From contig NZ_JASJOU010000022.1 of NCBI RefSeq assembly GCF_030068605.1, forward strand, positions 62,001 to 126,000: a DNA stretch of 64,000 bases, given 5' to 3'. Position numbers and translations under genes: made by a program. The notes beneath the pieces are model-generated. The model was not told the DNA's origin. It worked only from the letters and a program-made list of their open reading frames with translations, and made no database searches. Within the stretch, counting starts at the first letter, position 1; the number at the start of each line of letters is the position of its first letter. Positions 54,076 through 63,894 of this stretch are shown here, piece after piece. This DNA is from Xanthocytophaga agilis (GTDB lineage: Bacteria > Bacteroidota > Bacteroidia > Cytophagales > 172606-1).

Positions 54076-54675
54076 ATGAAAGTACACTCGGACACCAATA
54101 AACTATCTCTGGGAGAACTGGTACCCAATTTTGAAGGAGAGAGTCAGTTAGGACGTGTAAAGCTTTCCGATTACCGGGGTCGCTGGCTGGTCTTTTTTTC
54201 GTATCCGGCTGATTTTACACCTGTCTGTAGTTCAGAAGTGGTTGCTTTTTCCAGGATTTATAAGCAACTTCGTGAGCATGATTGTGAGTTAGTGGGGTTA
54301 AGTACCGACAGTGTAGCCACCCATCGTCCATGGCTCGAATCAATTGAAACCTGGATGAAAGAATCGATATTCTTTCCCATTATTGGCGATCCCTATGGAT
54401 ATATTGCCCGGCAATATGGAATGATTATGCCTGATCTGAATTCAACTCAGGCTTCCCGCTCTACCTTTATTATTGATCCCAAACAAGTTTTGCAGGTATC
54501 TATTTACTATCCACTACCCGTTGGTCGAAATACAGAAGAGATTTTGCGGCTAATACAGGCTTTAACAGCTGTCAGTCAACAAGGCAAGGCAACTCCTGCC
54601 AACTGGCAAGCTGGAGATAAGCTCATTTCACTCTCTGTTTCCTCTAAAGCTCCGGCTCATAGTAGCCATAAATAA
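54076..54675 (+). CDS. 1-Cys (Prx6-type) peroxiredoxin
   Basis: 199 residues from the ATG at 54076 (MKVHSDTNKLSLGELVPNF). Upstream in-frame ATGs would add 30 residues unlike the family. Peroxidatic Cys51 lies in PADFTPVCSSE and the active-site Arg in LNSTQASRSTFIIDP. There is no second Cys at a resolving position (the other Cys, in HDCELVG, is conserved as structural in some members), so it is 1-Cys. The C-terminal extension (QQGKATPANWQAGDKLI) is typical of Prx6. It reduces peroxides in the cytoplasm. It stands alone. Confidence 0.92.
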   Translation: MKVHSDTNKLSLGELVPNFEGESQLGRVKLSDYRGRWLVFFSYPADFTPVCSSEVVAFSRIYKQLREHDCELVGLSTDSVATHRPWLESIETWMKESIFFPIIGDPYGYIARQYGMIMPDLNSTQASRSTFIIDPKQVLQVSIYYPLPVGRNTEEILRLIQALTAVSQQGKATPANWQAGDKLISLSVSSKAPAHSSHK

Positions 54676-55025
54676 GAAATACAGGTATCTGACATGTAGG
54701 ATAATTAGTCATAAGATAGTACCTTATACTACAAGGATGTAGCTAAAAGTGAATGCAAAATCTACCTACATATACCATATTTTTCACACCCATAGTAGCT
54801 AACAAATAGTGTATATCTAACTATATATCTAGCAAATATGGTGGAACTGATACACCCGAAAGGATCAGTCATCAGACCAGATGCAAGAATAAATCGGATA
54901 GTAAATCAATATACTTTTTTCACTCAGGGGGAAACGAAAATGTTTTTCTCCCTGAGTGAAAGGATTCTTTACTGTTTGATTTTTCTGAACAATCCTTACT
55001 AAGTCTCCCTAGTGAGTTACCACCC
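54676..55025. other. spacer with a 12-bp hairpin
   Basis: 350 bases between the convergent peroxiredoxin and T9SS protein genes. The stem TTTCACTCAGGG (54918-54929) with CCCTGAGTGAAA (54950-54961) probably stops transcription from one or both sides, though no strong T-tract is present. No gene was seen. Confidence 0.6.
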
Positions 55026-58000
55026 CTAGTAGTTTATGACTAATTTAGCTTTCTGAACAGTTTGTTTTCCAGTTACCATTAGCACATATAGTCCACTACC
55101 CATACCCAGCATGTGAAGGTCTGTATCTACATTACCTGTAGAATCAACTTTACGTAAACTATGGTGCACTCTTTTTCCTCTCAAATCGTATACACTTACA
55201 GTGATTGTCTCATAGGGCAGAAAACCCTGAGCCTGGATTCGGGTATTTTGGTTTATGGCTGGATTGGGATAAATACTAAGTCCGGAATTGTCATGCTCTG
55301 GTAATGAAGCGGCTAATCTGGCAGAACTACTTACTTTGTACACTTCAATACCGGAAAAGTTAGCATCTCCTCCTGAGGCAGAAAGCGTTAGGGTGCCATC
55401 TGTGACAGTAGTCAGGTATGGGCCCAGCTTCTTCCAGCTTCCTGCTGTCCCACTGCTGTAAGCGGATTCCACTTTATTTCCTTCCAGATAAATATCAAAA
55501 GTCTGAGAGACATTGTCTTCCCAGGTGTATAGATAGAGCTGATAGGTGGCTGGTGTTACATTTAAAAGATTTATCTTCAGGTCAGGCCCTGCTGAGTTGC
55601 CCCAGATAGAAGATCGGATCATACTAGCTCGGTTTGCATCCGTATCTGGTTGCAATGTCACTGACTGATTGATGAATGTGTTGCCACTAAAGGAAAAGTT
55701 TGCAGCATTCTGGCTGGATTCAAAGTTCTTTCCATCAATCACTACTGCAGGTCCGTTCAGATTTATGGCTCTGTATAAGGTACTAGGTAACTGGGCAGGT
55801 GTAAACGCATAGACAGCCGGTGTATTCATGGTTGCATAATTAAAACCTGTTGCCATATACCCTGTATTATTAATTACAAAGGTGGCTGCATCGGATAGTC
55901 CTTGCGGAAAGGAAGCATCTTCAAACCAGAGATCTTTTTGCGGATCGTACTGGTAGAACAAGCGAGAAAAGTTGCCTGAAGGAGTAACAAAACTAGGGTT
56001 TGGACTACCAATACCCATATACCCCTTATCTCCAATCGAAAAACCAGCCGCTCCTGCCCCTATGATAATACTGTTTCGCCGGGTCCAGTAATTGGTCAGT
56101 GGATCATATTGATAAAATTCACTTGTAGCCGCATGTTCTCCATAGTGCTGAGACGAAAGTTGGGTAGTCGTATTGATATACCCTTTATCACCAATAACAA
56201 AACCTACGGCAACACGGCCAAAAGAAAGCTCATTGGAGGGATTGGTAGGCAAAGCTCCTGCCTGACCGCCAAAATCTGCCTTTTGTATCCAGCGATCACT
56301 CTGATCATCATACATCCAGAAATCTTTCAGGTAAACACTACCACTGTAGCCCATTCCCAGATATCCTTTTCCTGTCAGTGTAAAACCAACAGCCATAGAG
56401 CGTGCCTGCCCCGGAAAATCGGCTTTCCGGGTCCAGCTGTTAGTCAGCGGATTATATTCCCACCAGTCTTTTCTTCTGTTTCCACTTGAGTCAATCCCCA
56501 ATCCCAGATAGGCCTTTCCGTTCACAGAAAACCCAACGGCAGCAAAGCGCATACCACCCGGAAAATCCGCTTTTCGTGTCCAGTTATTAGTGATTGGATC
56601 ATACTCCCAAAGATCATTTTTCAAGTGGGGCGAAAACAGATGATCAAATCCGGTTGCCACGTACCCTTTTCCATTAATAGAGAACCCTACTGCCTGTGTG
56701 CGGGTACCGCTAACATTGCCTCCAGCCACAGAACTTTTTCCCTGCCAGCTACCAACCTGTTCCAGTGAGGCAGGAGGCGTTGCGCAGACAATATTCGAAT
56801 ACGCAGAACTGACTGTCTGGCGGACAGCTCTTACCCGGTAACAAATCTGTGTGTTTGCCTGTGAGAAAGCCGCAAAAGAAGTAGTATTTGCAGCCAATGT
56901 ACCTGGAAATAATATAGTGGCAGAACTGGGGAAAAGCTCCCTGAAAGGACCATTAGCCGATTCAGCATATTCGACTACATAGGCTGTTTCATCGATTGCA
57001 TTGTCTTTCCAGGAAAGATTCACCTGAAAAGGCGCAGAAGCAACTGCTTTCAACTGTGAAGGCGTGGCAGGTAGTGAGGGAGAAACCTGGTATATTTCTA
57101 TGCCCGAAAAGTTTGCAGCTCCCCCCACGCTACCCAGATTGAGCGTCCCGTCTGTAACAGTGACGCTATACGGGCCAAGCCTTTTCCAGCTTCCGGCCTC
57201 ACCACTGCTATAGCGTTCAACCAGTTTATTTTCCAGATAGATCTCAAAGAATTCAGAGGCATTGTCTTCCCAAACATATAGATATATCTGATAGGCACCC
57301 TTTGGAATATCTCCGATGTTGATTGTAAGTGGTTTGTCAGAATTTCCCCACAAAGAAGAGCGGATCATCGTAGCTCTGTCTGAGTCAGTAGGAGGAAGTA
57401 GAGGTACAGCCTGGTTTGAAAAAGAATACCCGGTATAACTAAAGTTTTTCACACTATTACTGGATTGAAAAATCTTTCCATCAATTCTCACAGAAGGCCC
57501 ATTGAAGTTAATAGTGCGATGGAAGCTATAGATCGGGTCTACTGTAGTCTGAACAAGCCAGAAGTCGGATTCTCCTCTGTTGGCAGTGGATCTATCTCCA
57601 CTAATACCTGAATAAGAGCTTCCTCCCAGCAGATAATTACCGTCCGGAGTGGGAAGAATAGAAAACACCCTGTCATCCTCACTTCCCCCAAACGTTTTGT
57701 CCCATTGTTTAACGCCATCTCTGGTCACTTTTATAATCCAGTAATCGGGTCCGCCTTTGTTTATATCCGTTTTCTCCCCTCCAATTCCCGACCAGGAAGG
57801 TCCCCCTAACAAATACCCTCCGTCAATAGTGGGGATCATGCACCGAAGTTCATCGTGTTCACTGCCTCCAAACGTTTTATCCCATTGTTTAGTGCCATCG
57901 CTGGAGACCTTTACAATCCATTGATCACCTGTAAAAGAGGCTTGCCCTCTATTGGACTCTGATTTTTCTCCTCCAGCATTTGAAGTAGAATATCCTCCAA

Positions 58001-58970
58001 GCAAATAGCCTCCATCCCATGTTGGAAGCATGGTCAGAAGCAGATCCCAATCGCTGGCGCCAATGGTTTTATCCCACTCTTTCACTCCATTATCACTGAT
58101 TTTGATAATCCAATAATCCAAAGATCCCCTGTTACTTTCTGATTTTTCGTTTCCTATTCCTGAACTGGACGACCCTCCTAGCAAATACCCTCCAGTTAGA
58201 GATGAAACCATAGAATAAGGTGCATCACCACCAGTGCCTCCATAGGTTTTATCCCACTGTTTACTACCATCTTTAGTCACTTTTACAATCCAATAATCAA
58301 AATCTCCTCTATTACCGTCCGATTTTTCTGCACCACTATCGGAAGAAGATTGTCCACCCAACAAATACCCTCCATCTGAGGTTGGAACAATAGCCGTAAG
58401 AAAATCCTGACTATTTCCTCCAAACGTTTTATCCCATTGCTTAGCACCATCTTTGGTGATTTTTACAATCCAGTAATCGTTTTCCCCTCTATTGCCATCA
58501 GACTTTTCTCCTCCTTTCCCTGAGGAAGATGACCCGGCGAGCAGATACCCTCCATCTATCGTTGGCAGAATGTGTTCCAACCGGTCTTCACCAGTGCCTC
58601 CATAGGTTTTGTCCCACTGTTTACTACCGTCTTTAGTCACTTTTATAATCCAGTAATCAGGGCCACCTCTGTTTGTATCTGACTTTTCTGCTCCGATCCC
58701 TGACCAGGATGATCCAGCGAGCAAATACCCTCCATCAGCAGTGGGGACCATCGAGCGAAGTTCATCATAGTGGTTTCCTCCAAACGTTTTATCCCATTGC
58801 CTGACAGGCGACTGGGCCAGAAGTGAAGTTGAGGATAAAAGTAGTAGGTTCCACAATAGTAACCTTACTAATTTGAATTGAGGATCTTGGTTGGCGTAAG
58901 CCTGATGCAAAAAACTCCTGAATTGGGAAGGAGCCAATAGGCATGAGTAATGGTATAAACATGTATGCAT
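55026..58970 (-). CDS. large secreted repeat protein with type IX sorting domain
   Basis: 1314 residues from the ATG at 58970, which places a signal peptide (LLLWNLLLLSSTSLLAQ) after a long n-region. Two further ATGs upstream (59078, 59081) are possible. Domain order: seven repeats of about 55-60 residues, each starting WDKTxGG and including DGGYLLGGSS and YWIIKVTKDG (a propeller-like array); a malectin-like domain (IDGKIFQSS...FSGIEIYQ); a fibronectin III domain; about five Kelch repeats (YDPLTNxWTRKADFPG); a second malectin-like domain; and a C-terminal Por/T9SS sorting domain (LSIYPNPA...GLYVLMVTGK). It is thus exported by the type IX system to the cell surface and probably binds carbohydrate. 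Confidence 0.92.
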   Translation of the reverse strand: MHTCLYHYSCLLAPSQFRSFLHQAYANQDPQFKLVRLLLWNLLLLSSTSLLAQSPVRQWDKTFGGNHYDELRSMVPTADGGYLLAGSSWSGIGAEKSDTNRGGPDYWIIKVTKDGSKQWDKTYGGTGEDRLEHILPTIDGGYLLAGSSSSGKGGEKSDGNRGENDYWIVKITKDGAKQWDKTFGGNSQDFLTAIVPTSDGGYLLGGQSSSDSGAEKSDGNRGDFDYWIVKVTKDGSKQWDKTYGGTGGDAPYSMVSSLTGGYLLGGSSSSGIGNEKSESNRGSLDYWIIKISDNGVKEWDKTIGASDWDLLLTMLPTWDGGYLLGGYSTSNAGGEKSESNRGQASFTGDQWIVKVSSDGTKQWDKTFGGSEHDELRCMIPTIDGGYLLGGPSWSGIGGEKTDINKGGPDYWIIKVTRDGVKQWDKTFGGSEDDRVFSILPTPDGNYLLGGSSYSGISGDRSTANRGESDFWLVQTTVDPIYSFHRTINFNGPSVRIDGKIFQSSNSVKNFSYTGYSFSNQAVPLLPPTDSDRATMIRSSLWGNSDKPLTINIGDIPKGAYQIYLYVWEDNASEFFEIYLENKLVERYSSGEAGSWKRLGPYSVTVTDGTLNLGSVGGAANFSGIEIYQVSPSLPATPSQLKAVASAPFQVNLSWKDNAIDETAYVVEYAESANGPFRELFPSSATILFPGTLAANTTSFAAFSQANTQICYRVRAVRQTVSSAYSNIVCATPPASLEQVGSWQGKSSVAGGNVSGTRTQAVGFSINGKGYVATGFDHLFSPHLKNDLWEYDPITNNWTRKADFPGGMRFAAVGFSVNGKAYLGLGIDSSGNRRKDWWEYNPLTNSWTRKADFPGQARSMAVGFTLTGKGYLGMGYSGSVYLKDFWMYDDQSDRWIQKADFGGQAGALPTNPSNELSFGRVAVGFVIGDKGYINTTTQLSSQHYGEHAATSEFYQYDPLTNYWTRRNSIIIGAGAAGFSIGDKGYMGIGSPNPSFVTPSGNFSRLFYQYDPQKDLWFEDASFPQGLSDAATFVINNTGYMATGFNYATMNTPAVYAFTPAQLPSTLYRAINLNGPAVVIDGKNFESSQNAANFSFSGNTFINQSVTLQPDTDANRASMIRSSIWGNSAGPDLKINLLNVTPATYQLYLYTWEDNVSQTFDIYLEGNKVESAYSSGTAGSWKKLGPYLTTVTDGTLTLSASGGDANFSGIEVYKVSSSARLAASLPEHDNSGLSIYPNPAINQNTRIQAQGFLPYETITVSVYDLRGKRVHHSLRKVDSTGNVDTDLHMLGMGSGLYVLMVTGKQTVQKAKLVINY

Positions 58971-59131
58971 GGTAGTAAAAATGAGTGTGAGATAAAAAAG
59001 AGATAAGAGTAAATAGTATGAGTACAGATCTCTAAGAAGCTCTATCAAAGGGACAGTTTGTTTGTATGACCAAACCATCATAGAAGCTTACAAAGAAAGT
59101 TTTTGATTACCGGAGTAGGCCTTTACTTCTT

Positions 59132-59167
59132 AAAAATGTGCGATCATTTAAAAAATGTGCGGTCATT
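59132..59167. repeat. tandem pair of 18-base motifs upstream of the T9SS gene
   Basis: AAAAATGTGCGATCATTT (59132-59149) followed directly by the near-copy at 59150-59167 (AAAAAATGTGCGGTCATT). It lies about 160-200 bases upstream of the start at 58970 and may be a double regulator site. The rest of 59168-59488 holds no recognised feature. Confidence 0.55.
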
Positions 59168-59488
59168 CCGGGCCGATGCTTCCAATACCTGTATTATTTT
59201 CTCAGTATGCGTTTCGTCTTTTAAATTAAAGTGAATGAGGAAGGGGTTTTCTTTTTGTAGCCTTAGCCATCAGCCCGGTCTATCTATCAGCCCAGTTTTT
59301 CAGCCTATCTATACTTTTATCGTCTATAGATTGCTTCAACTCGATTCCTTTTACCAATCAAAGGAAGGCGAAATCAAGATTTTTAGCTATACCTGAATTG
59401 CTTACTTTCTCAGTGAGTAGTATTACAGGATATCAATTTGTTTTCAATACCCGTTTCTGTTTATAACAGAAGGGCTTTCTGATTATTA

Positions 59489-59977
59489 TTAGTCATCTGA
59501 AGGTTCAGTTGTAGGGATATTTTCTTGCATTTCTGATGCATTACTTCGAATTTCCGAATGCCTGATTTCTCCTCCTGTAAAAGCAACTCTTGCCATCACT
59601 ACCAATACAAGAAGAGAATACAAGGCAACAAGGAGAGAAAACCGATTCCAGCTAAGTGGATTCCGAAAAGGAATAAAGGAAACAAAAGATGCCAAAGTCA
59701 TCACTCCCATAAGCCACATGGCTACTGAAGCCAATTCCTGATGCACTTCAATGAGATTTTCAGAGATTCCGAGTAGTTCTTTCACTGCATCTTCTGCTTG
59801 GGTTCCTGTAAAATAGGTCACAACAGAACTCAGGCCAGTAAGGATGAAAATACCCATACCTACCCGTTGGGTAATTTCGCTTTTTACCAATAATCCAGCA
59901 CTTACAACAAGGCCACCAAAAAATGTTCCCAGGATTGGAATGTGGTTCAACACTAAATGCCAATAGATTGCATCCAT
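59489..59977 (-). CDS. small integral membrane protein (DUF2231-like)
   Basis: 162 residues with four to five helices: HLVLNHIPILGTFFGGLVVSAGLLV, VGMGIFILTGLSSVVTYFTG, ELASVAMWLMGVMTLASFVSFI and FSLLVALYSLLVLVVMARVAFTG. The LNHIPILG start and TGxxAED turn resemble DUF2231-like membrane proteins. The Ser/Glu-rich tail is cytoplasmic or periplasmic. Its upstream region carries two perfect short tandem duplications. Function unknown. Confidence 0.7.
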   Translation of the reverse strand: MDAIYWHLVLNHIPILGTFFGGLVVSAGLLVKSEITQRVGMGIFILTGLSSVVTYFTGTQAEDAVKELLGISENLIEVHQELASVAMWLMGVMTLASFVSFIPFRNPLSWNRFSLLVALYSLLVLVVMARVAFTGGEIRHSEIRSNASEMQENIPTTEPSDD

Positions 59978-59992
59978 ACTCGTGTGTTCGGT

Positions 59993-60066
59993 TTAGTAGA
60001 AACAGATTAGTAGAAACAGAAACAATATATTTACCTACTCTGTAATTGAACATTGTAATTGAACAT
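59993..60066. repeat. two perfect short tandem duplications upstream of the membrane protein
   Basis: TTAGTAGAAACAGA twice (59993-60006, 60007-60020) and TGTAATTGAACAT twice (60041-60053, 60054-60066), all exact. They lie within 90 bases of the reverse-strand start at 59977. Confidence 0.9.
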
Positions 60067-60072
60067 GAAATC

Positions 60073-61188
60073 TCAGTAGCGGGTAATCAAAGCAATTCGC
60101 TCATGATGGATTAACATCTGATTTTCTACAAAAGTGACTTGACCACCTTTTTGTAACACTATCTGGACAATATCATCTACCACATCTGTAAGTATGGCAT
60201 GAGAAACCGTTGGAGGAGTCAGATGCAATAGATTTTTATTTTCCTCCACAAATCCGGGCAGAACGAAATCCTTTTCTACAAGTAACTGTAAACCACGACC
60301 ATCACAAGCTGCCTGCCATACATTCTTCACTCCCTCAACCCCGTGACCATACCCGATTTTTTCTTCCAGCTCTGTGACCAGCTTTTGTTGTTTCCGGGTA
60401 ACTAACAGCCGAATTTCTTCAAATGCCAGATTAGCCAGTTCGCTCAGAGGAATGCGGGTATAATCTCCTTCAATAGCTCCAATTATATTTCGGGTATGTT
60501 TGCTTACCTGTTAGAAAAGGCTGACTGATTGCTCAGTACCTGTGATAATCAAAGCAGAATTGGGGAGTAAGTATTGGGACAGAACATCATCTACAGCATG
60601 GAAATAACTTTGTTCTCTGATCTTCTCCAATCCGGATTTCTCTTTTTCAAAGGTTTGGATACGTGTATGTCCACCAGCGAAATGGCTGTGGCTGGGTTTG
60701 CTATATTGATAGCTTTCATGGTAGTCTTTGGGAAAGTTCTCGTCGGTTATCTCCTTCAAATCAGTCAGTTTGCCTTTGAACAGGCGAACCCATTGGCTGG
60801 TTAGTAAAAGCAGATAATAGTCTGTGGCATATTCGAATTTATAAACCAGGTCACGAATCTCAAAAGAATCTGAGACAAGGACTTTTTCTTTGACCGGGAA
60901 TGGGAAAGATACTCGTTTTTGAAGATGAGGTGAGACATATAACCCAATTCCATCCAGATTGTGCAGATAATTAATCTGTTGGGCAAGCTCGTCTATTCGT
61001 CTGATTAGTTCGCTTATCTGTTCAGGCTTATAGTTATGCCACAGTTGTTGCTTGGTAAGCTCAATCGCTCTTTCAACACGCAGTTCATCGGTGCCCCGTT
61101 CAGGTGAAAGACGATGTGTAGGCACAATTACCGATACACATATGTGGCCTTTCTCTTTTTGCATTTTCTGTATTTCCGGATGTAACAT
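60073..61188 (-). pseudogene. baeRF family 3 (archaeo-eukaryotic release-factor-like) gene with in-frame stop
   Basis: 372 codons in one frame. The N-terminal part MQKEKGHICVSVIVPTHRLSP and ELRVERAIELTKQQL, and the C-terminal part VKNVWQAACDGRGLQLLVEKDFVLPG and KGGQVTFVEN, are those of the bacterial eRF1-like baeRF3 family, which normally runs about 370 residues uninterrupted. A single TAA at 60511-60513 (codon 226) splits the frame between TEQSVSLF and QVSKHTRNIIGAIEG. Sequence on both sides is otherwise intact and no frameshift is needed. It may be a fresh nonsense mutation, a base-calling error or a readthrough site. baeRF proteins are thought to act on ribosomes under stress. Confidence 0.85.
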
Positions 61189-61201
61189 GATTTTTGGTGT
61201 T

Positions 61202-61645
61202 AAATCAGAATTAATCAGTAATAGAGAAGATATTTACAGTGATAGATTTGATTTTTACACTTTATGGAACTAACTAATCTATACAGCTTCTCTCTTGCTA
61301 CTTCTCTCCTGACATTTTTCATTAACTGGATTAAACGTGCACAGGGATGTATCCTTTTATGCACAGGGATGTACCTTTTGTGATAGCCATGTAAAGGAAA
61401 ACTATATTTTACTCAGTTGCCCTGAGATACATCATAGGAAGAGGTAATTGTGATCAGTTCTTGTAAGTATCCCAATCCACAATTAGGTATCCTAATCAAC
61501 ATTTTGATAGGAAACGGGATTTTGCTTTTATCTGATCAGGAAGGGATGATTTTCTTTTTTTCTGATGCTCCTTAGATAGCACAAATCCTTTCTGTAGATC
61601 ACCTATAAAACAATACTCTGTTAAAATGTCAAACAAGGGAAGCGT
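61202..61645. repeat. gene-free spacer with a tandem 22-base repeat
   Basis: Between the baeRF3 gene and the GroEL remnant. TGCACAGGGATGTATCCTTT(TA) (61338-61359) is followed at once by a 21-base near-copy (61360-61380), about 150 bases upstream of the baeRF3 start. It could be a pair of regulator sites. Nothing else was recognised. Confidence 0.6.
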
Positions 61646-62501
61646 TTATATCATTTCGCCCGCAGGTGCCAACATCTTTTCTTTGTCTTTCTGCTTTTTG
61701 ACAATCACACATTCAGTAGTAATAAATAATCCTGCAACTGATGCTGCATATTCTAACGCCAGGCGAGCTACCTTCACTGGATCTATTACACCTGAATCAA
61801 GCAAATGTTCGTATTGTTCTGTTTTTGCATTGAAACCATAATCATCTTTTTCTGCTTTTACTTTCTGTAAGATTTCACCCGGTTCCAATCCGGCATTGAT
61901 TAGTATACGATTTAATGGTTCTTGCAAAGCTTTGCGCACAATATCTACTCCTGTTTCTTCTTCACTGGTTAAATCTTTGAGCTTATCCAATTCCTCCAGA
62001 CAACGGAGATAGGCTATAACTCCGCCCGGAATAATCCCTTCTTCCATCCGAAATAGTAGCTACTTGCTCAATGCGGGCACTATCATTGTTTACAGCTATG
62101 GCTAACTGTTTTAATTTATCAATTACCGTTTTCACTGCCTTATCCATTCCTTTTTTTATTTCTTGTGGGTTTATGCCAGCTTCTACTTTTTAAGGCCCCA
62201 GATCAGTTAATATGTGTGCCAGTAAAGTAGCCGCGGTAGTGCCATCACCTGCAGCTTCAGAAATACGCATGGCCACATCGCGGATCATTCTTACCCCCAT
62301 TTCTTCAACAGGGTCTTCCAGTTCGACTTATTTGGCTACTGTAACCCCATCACAAGACATCTGGGGAGTACCATCAAATTTTTCAAAAACCACATTTCTG
62401 CCTCTTGGTCCCAGTGTAATAATCACTGCTTTTGCCAATTGATCCACCCCGCTTTTTAGTTTTGTGCGGGCATCCAGGTTATAGTCGATCAGCTTAGTCA
62501 T
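61646..62501 (-). pseudogene. groEL: decayed GroEL (chaperonin) paralogue
   Basis: The reverse strand starts with a GroEL-like N-terminus ([20 protein letters not shown]...DGVTVAK, then GDGTTAAT with the ATPase Asp). TAA codons interrupt it at codon 58 (62328-62330, in AK*VELEDP) and codon 104 (62190-62192). After ARIEQVATIS (about codon 150) the frame shifts and jumps to MEEGIIPGG...AASVAGLFITTECVIVKK, the C-terminal equatorial domain. The apical and intermediate domains (about 240 codons) are deleted. The intact C-terminal piece (61646-62047) cannot fold as a chaperonin. It is a clear pseudogene of what was probably a second, stress-specific GroEL copy. Confidence 0.92.
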
Positions 62502-62802
62502 AACTACTTAATTATAAGTACTTTATAGGTTTTATTCAAAGTTCTTTTTCCTGAGAATCTTTCAAAATGATAACTATCATGGCTTGTGTTGATCGATCTC
62601 ACTATCTGTTGTGAGTGAAAATCGAAGATTTCATTCCTTATTTGTACTCTGGATTCTACAACAATAAGTCTATACAACTGTTAATGAGTAGGTGACAAAT
62701 GAGTAGGAGCAAAAGAGTAGAGGCAAGTGAGCCGTCAATAAGGAAGATAGATACAGAATTGTACTAAATCACTAGTTTATTTATATCACTTCTGATGAAC
62801 CT
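62502..62802. other. spacer between the GroEL remnant and the CHAD gene
   Basis: 301 bases, divergent control region. It contains a GAGTAG-x(n) reiteration (about 62683-62730: GAGTAGGTGACAAAT, GAGTAGGAGCAAAA, GAGTAGAGGCAAGT) and no recognised gene or promoter consensus. Confidence 0.45.
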
Positions 62803-63597
62803 ATGTCTTTCACTAAATCCATTCTGACTCAGTGGAATAAACAACATAATAGCTTTGAGAAAAGCTTGGCTGTTGTCCAAAAAGAGCTTTCTAGTCGTGC
62901 AGTGCACCAATTGCGGGTAAGCATTAAGAAGCTACGCGCCTTTATTAAGCTAACCGAATTAGTAACAAAGGAAAAAGAACATAGTGAACGGCTTCCCAGC
63001 ACTTCTTATCTATTTCGGATGCTGGGCAAATACAGAGAACTGGATTTACAGCTTGCTGCTGTGTCAGATGCTGACTGTCCGGTTTTCAAATCGCATCTTC
63101 AACACTTGAAAATGCAGACAGCCCACGAAATAAAAGCAATGCTTACTCACTTTCAGGAAAAGGAGATAACAAAGTTAGATACCATCATAAAGACCCACCT
63201 TGAAACAAAAGCAGACAAACAGGCTCTGAAAAAAACAAAGCAATATATCAGAGAGAAAGACAAAAACACACAAAACCAAAAAGAGTATTTTGCTAAAAAT
63301 ACACATCTGATCCGGAAGCGACTAAAAAATATTGGGTACTGGCTTCAGGTGATTCCTGACCAGAAAATTCTCAGACAGTCAACACTCAAAAAGTTGCACC
63401 AGATTGTTTCTATGCTCGGGCTTGCCCATGATGCACAAGTGTTAGGCATCCGAATAAAACATTTCCGGAAAGACTATCTGGTTAAAGGCAACTCTGAAAT
63501 TAAAATCCTACAACAACTCGAACGCAAAACGAAAAAACACAGCAAACGATACATTCACAACGCCAGACAGATGTATTATCTACTAAATATAAAATAG
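62803..63597 (+). CDS. CHAD-domain protein
   Basis: 264 residues, largely helical and rich in Lys/Arg. The CHAD (conserved histidine alpha-helical domain) signature is visible: VHQLRVSIKKLRAFIKLTE near residue 37, and later HDAQVLGIRIKHF and YIHNARQMYYLL. CHAD domains bind polyphosphate through their basic helices and conserved histidines. There is no CYTH triphosphatase domain, so it is a stand-alone CHAD protein. It sits among UspA, GroEL and baeRF3 genes, which fits a stress or polyphosphate-granule role. Confidence 0.9.
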   Translation: MSFTKSILTQWNKQHNSFEKSLAVVQKELSSRAVHQLRVSIKKLRAFIKLTELVTKEKEHSERLPSTSYLFRMLGKYRELDLQLAAVSDADCPVFKSHLQHLKMQTAHEIKAMLTHFQEKEITKLDTIIKTHLETKADKQALKKTKQYIREKDKNTQNQKEYFAKNTHLIRKRLKNIGYWLQVIPDQKILRQSTLKKLHQIVSMLGLAHDAQVLGIRIKHFRKDYLVKGNSEIKILQQLERKTKKHSKRYIHNARQMYYLLNIK

Positions 63598-63894
63598 TCT
63601 ACATATCCAACTGGTAACATATTCTCTTAGTCGTATATACTTTAGCTTACAACTACCTTAGGTTACATAGCCAGGAATATTTTTGATCAGACGCTAAAGG
63701 ATTTTATAGGTGATCTTGCTTGTCTGGATATTACATTACTCCTTCTTACCTAATCACACCTTTGTAATCAGTTCTGGGCATGAGTAATGTCATTGAAACG
63801 AGCTGATAGCCAGCCTATTTTTGATAAACTTTATTTGCAATCAGGTATAGATTATTTTTCTTATGTGTAGAGCATTTTTTATGTGTACATCTTT
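63598..63894. other. intergenic region upstream of the last UspA gene
   Basis: 297 AT-rich bases. No coding frame or clear promoter consensus was found. Confidence 0.4.

Noticed and set aside
55026..58970. Possible CRISPR-like or DNA tandem array from regularly spaced CCAAACGTTTTATCCCATTG-like segments
   Set aside because: The spacing (about 170-190 bases) follows protein repeats (WDKTFGG) in one reading frame, not a CRISPR repeat-spacer pattern.
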